The position numbers and the translations under genes were made by a program. Source: a virus. From it: a stretch of DNA of 64,000 bases. Numbering within the stretch: position 1 is the stretch's first letter; every line of letters starts with the position of its first letter. The DNA lies in IMG/VR virus record IMGVR_UViG_3300035670_000177, positions 1 through 64,000 of that record. The stretch is one strand, 5' to 3'. The notes beneath the pieces were generated by a model that was not told the DNA's origin, did not search any database, and was given only the letters and a program-made list of their open reading frames with translations. Of this stretch, positions 62,308-64,000 are shown in pieces.

Positions 62308-62499
62308 ATGGACTACGTTGAACTGATGCGAAAGGTTGATGTACAAACAAACGTTACTCATTCTTGCCCAAAATGTGAAAATCCAGTACGCTGTGACATT
62401 TCACTTGGTAAAAGTACATGCTGGTGCTTCAGTGTGCAAAGCAAAGAGCTTGAAATGAATGATCTTTGTATGTGTAAGAAGTGTTTAAAAGAAGCTTGA
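62308..62499 (+). CDS. Cysteine-rich CWC-type protein, 63 aa
   Basis: Cys pattern CPKCENPVRCDISLGKSTCWC ... CMCKKC (in parts) resembles the cysteine-rich CWC family, a small zinc-binding protein of unknown function. Last gene before a terminator. Confidence 0.65.
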   Translation: MDYVELMRKVDVQTNVTHSCPKCENPVRCDISLGKSTCWCFSVQSKELEMNDLCMCKKCLKEA

Positions 62500-62506
62500 T
62501 TTTTAT

Positions 62507-62530
62507 AGCCCCTTAATTGGGGCTTTCTTT
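62507..62530 (+). terminator. Intrinsic terminator
   Basis: AGCCCC-TTAATT-GGGGCT followed by TTCTTT. Confidence 0.8.
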
Positions 62531-62543
62531 GTTAGGAAAGTTT

Positions 62544-63395
62544 ATGATTACGGAGCAAGATTATTTTTGTGGAACCAAGTTTGGTCATGGGGACCATTTG
62601 GAAGTGGTTGGTTGGAAACCTAGTAATAACGGTAGATATAAAAAATACATTGTTAAATGCAGAGTTTGTGCATTGGATACTGAACTCTTTGGTGAGGGAT
62701 TATTTGAAACAGAAAAAGGTAGCTTAGTTAAAGGGAAGATACCATGCGGTTGCAGTAAATACTACTCCCCTACAGAGAGTCAATTCTTGATCCTATGCGC
62801 TAGGGCAGAGCGAACGGCCAAATTTAAATTTATAGGATTGGCAGAGGATTATAAAGGTAAGAATACAAAACTATTATTGCTTTGTGACAATGGACATTTT
62901 TCAAAAGAAATCCTTTATTCTTATCAGGCGTTTGGTGGGCGTTGTAAAGAGTGTGTTAACGAGAGAGTTAGGTTAAAAGAAGATGAAATGGTTCGCAGGT
63001 GTATGTCCACTGGTAATTTTCCAGAAGGTACAACATTTAAGAGGTATTTAGATTATAGTAATAAGTCACCAAGCCTATTTTGGAAAGTTTATTGTCCCGA
63101 TTGTGAAGAGGTTAGTATTTCTCGTGCTCATAATTTAATGAATGGACACAGGCCTTGCAGTTGTAGAAGGAGCTATTCACCCCCATCTTTTGCGTACATA
63201 GATTATATTATGTCAAGTCATTTAGGGCCTTTTGCAATTAAATTTGGTATTACTAATTTTCCAGCAAAGCGATTGCACAGCTTAACTAGAGATTGCACTT
63301 ATATAGTACAGTCTAGCTCTCTTTGGTATTTTGAGGATACAATAGAAAAGATTTTTATGAATTTTGGAGGGGTAAGGTTGACTGAGCCAGGATAA
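62544..63395 (+). CDS. GIY-YIG-like homing endonuclease with zinc repeats, 283 aa
   Basis: ATG 62544 after TTAGGAAAGTTT. Three zinc-binding modules: CRVC...CGCSK, CDNGH...CKEC and CPDC...CSCRR (about residues 40-80, 115-140 and 180-210). A C-terminal GIY-YIG start follows (YIDYIMSSHLGPFAIKFGIT, AKRLHSL). The domain ends soon after, at LTEPG, shorter than a typical 90-residue GIY-YIG, so it could be truncated. Like the protein at 12296 it combines zinc modules with a nuclease. Confidence 0.65.
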   Translation: MITEQDYFCGTKFGHGDHLEVVGWKPSNNGRYKKYIVKCRVCALDTELFGEGLFETEKGSLVKGKIPCGCSKYYSPTESQFLILCARAERTAKFKFIGLAEDYKGKNTKLLLLCDNGHFSKEILYSYQAFGGRCKECVNERVRLKEDEMVRRCMSTGNFPEGTTFKRYLDYSNKSPSLFWKVYCPDCEEVSISRAHNLMNGHRPCSCRRSYSPPSFAYIDYIMSSHLGPFAIKFGITNFPAKRLHSLTRDCTYIVQSSSLWYFEDTIEKIFMNFGGVRLTEPG

Positions 63396-63406
63396 TGTCT
63401 TATCAT

Positions 63407-63447
63407 CACCCGTATCGAGGCGAAAGCTTCCTTACGGGTGCTCTTTT
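63407..63447 (+). terminator. Intrinsic terminator
   Basis: CACCCGTA (63407-63414) with TACGGGTG (63433-63440), inner stem around GAAA, followed by CTCTTTTATC. Confidence 0.8.
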
Positions 63448-63470
63448 ATCTGAGGCTTTGATAAATCAAA

Positions 63471-63767
63471 ATGAATTACGACGAAAGGTGCAGAGAGGAT
63501 TTCAAAACCAATAAAAACTCCTGTATAGCATGGTATCTTATGTCAAGCTATGCTTACTACGTTAAGGACGAAAGCCTTCTGTCTGATCCGGTATTTGATA
63601 AAATGTGCTTGCACATTCTCAACAATTGGGATACACTTGAACACAAGCTTAAGAGCTTTGTACCAAAAGAAAGCCTTTCAGCAGGTACAGGCTATAATAT
63701 TGCTTTCTCAAGCTTTCCTAATGGTTTTGTAAGAGTAATTGAAAATCTGATTGGAGAAATTCATTGA
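63471..63767 (+). CDS. Hypothetical protein, 98 aa, resembling DNA ligase domain Ia
   Basis: AWYLMSSYAYYVKDESLLSD followed by PVFDKMC recalls the helical Ia domain of NAD-dependent ligases (Y-Y..D...SD..YD). No adenylation domain follows, so it is at most a stand-alone domain. The similarity is weak. Confidence 0.55.
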   Translation: MNYDERCREDFKTNKNSCIAWYLMSSYAYYVKDESLLSDPVFDKMCLHILNNWDTLEHKLKSFVPKESLSAGTGYNIAFSSFPNGFVRVIENLIGEIH

Positions 63768-63979
63768 CACCAAAGAAATTGTGGTTTATCTTTGATGGGG
63801 TTGAGGAGGTTTGTGGTCCTTACGATTCTGAAAAGATTGCACAGCAAGAGCTTGACATGTACATTGAAGAGTTATATTTTCTAGACTACTTTCCAAACCC
63901 CTATATTGACTTCATTGAGCAAGACGATTACACTGAGTCAGCATACAAAGAGAAGTTTTATAAAACAAAGGAGAAATAA
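63764..63979 (+). CDS. Hypothetical protein, 71 aa, TTG start
   Basis: TTG 63764 after TTGGAGAAATTCA, overlapping the previous stop. Acidic αβ, Tyr-rich. Not recognised. Confidence 0.65.
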   Translation: MTPKKLWFIFDGVEEVCGPYDSEKIAQQELDMYIEELYFLDYFPNPYIDFIEQDDYTESAYKEKFYKTKEK

Positions 63980-63980
63980 A

Positions 63981-64000
63981 ATGGCTTTTAAATTCCACCG
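63981..64000 (+). CDS. Start of a further gene (runs off the right edge)
   Basis: ATG 63981 after AAAGGAGAAATAAA; six codons (MAFKFH) before the edge. Identity unknown. Confidence 0.6.

Noticed and set aside
1-64000. CRISPR array
   Set aside because: No regularly spaced identical repeats were seen. The hairpin array at 2303-2461 has different stems and only short shared loop words.
1-64000. Insertion sequence, integrase or attachment site
   Set aside because: No transposase or integrase motif and no terminal inverted repeats with target duplication were recognised; the mobile elements seen are homing-type nucleases.

Overview
This window looks like about 64 kb of a low-GC (roughly 40% by eye) tailed dsDNA bacteriophage genome, or a long prophage-like replicon, from a Gram-negative and probably gammaproteobacterial host. 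The reasons are dense short genes with ATGA overlaps, a near-universal AAGGAGAAA-type ribosome binding site, many sigma70-type promoters (TTGACA-17-TATGAT), a lipobox protein, and a phage replication and nucleotide set: family A DNA polymerase, T7-like TOPRIM helicase, SSB, 5'-3' exonuclease, ThyX, B12-dependent ribonucleotide reductase, MazG-like and DUF5664 pyrophosphohydrolases. No capsid, tail or lysis gene is recognisable. Structural genes presumably lie outside the window, perhaps left of a leftward small-terminase candidate at 1842-2234. The host cannot be named from this sequence.

Layout. (1) 1-5405, leftward: a partial HNH gene at the edge, two more HNH homing-endonuclease genes, a small-terminase candidate, five tRNAs (Thr, Trp, Arg, Asn, Met), a hammerhead ribozyme just upstream of the tRNA cluster, long structured non-coding stretches, and a GIY-YIG nuclease. 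(2) 5406-6143, a divergent control region. (3) 6144-24935, rightward early-type operons of many tiny genes, with a SpoT-like HD hydrolase, PhoH, a ClpP-like protease, a dCMP deaminase, a zincin, a phosphatase-like protein, RtcB RNA ligase and a RepL-like winged-helix protein. (4) 24936-26100, a convergent junction with dyads (possible origin). (5) 25362-40618, leftward: about 50 tiny, mostly unknown genes, many with their own promoter and terminator; a Lar-like zinc protein, a second deaminase, DUF551 paralogues and a DUF3223 nuclease-like gene. (6) 40619-41263, a second divergent control region. (7) 41264-64000, rightward: the replication and nucleotide module, interrupted by HNH genes that overlap or abut the 3' ends of the core genes.

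How it works together. Region 7 makes and feeds the replisome (helicase, polymerase, SSB, exonuclease, dUMP to dTMP by ThyX, NTP to dNTP by NrdJ). Regions 3 and 5 look like host-takeover and adaptation genes expressed from many separate sigma70 promoters. Region 1 carries packaging, translation support (tRNAs) and mobile nucleases.

The most unusual content is RNA-level. There is a complete hammerhead ribozyme, in a genome that also encodes RtcB, the ligase for the ends that ribozyme makes. There is an array of four hairpins whose loops all display the phage's own Shine-Dalgarno-like word (or its complement). Two separate families of paired, covarying 5' leader structures lie ahead of homing-type nuclease genes. 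Several promoters have their -10 element enclosed by an inverted repeat, so that only read-through transcripts could fold the hairpin. All functions are inferred by reading the sequence; no database search was run.
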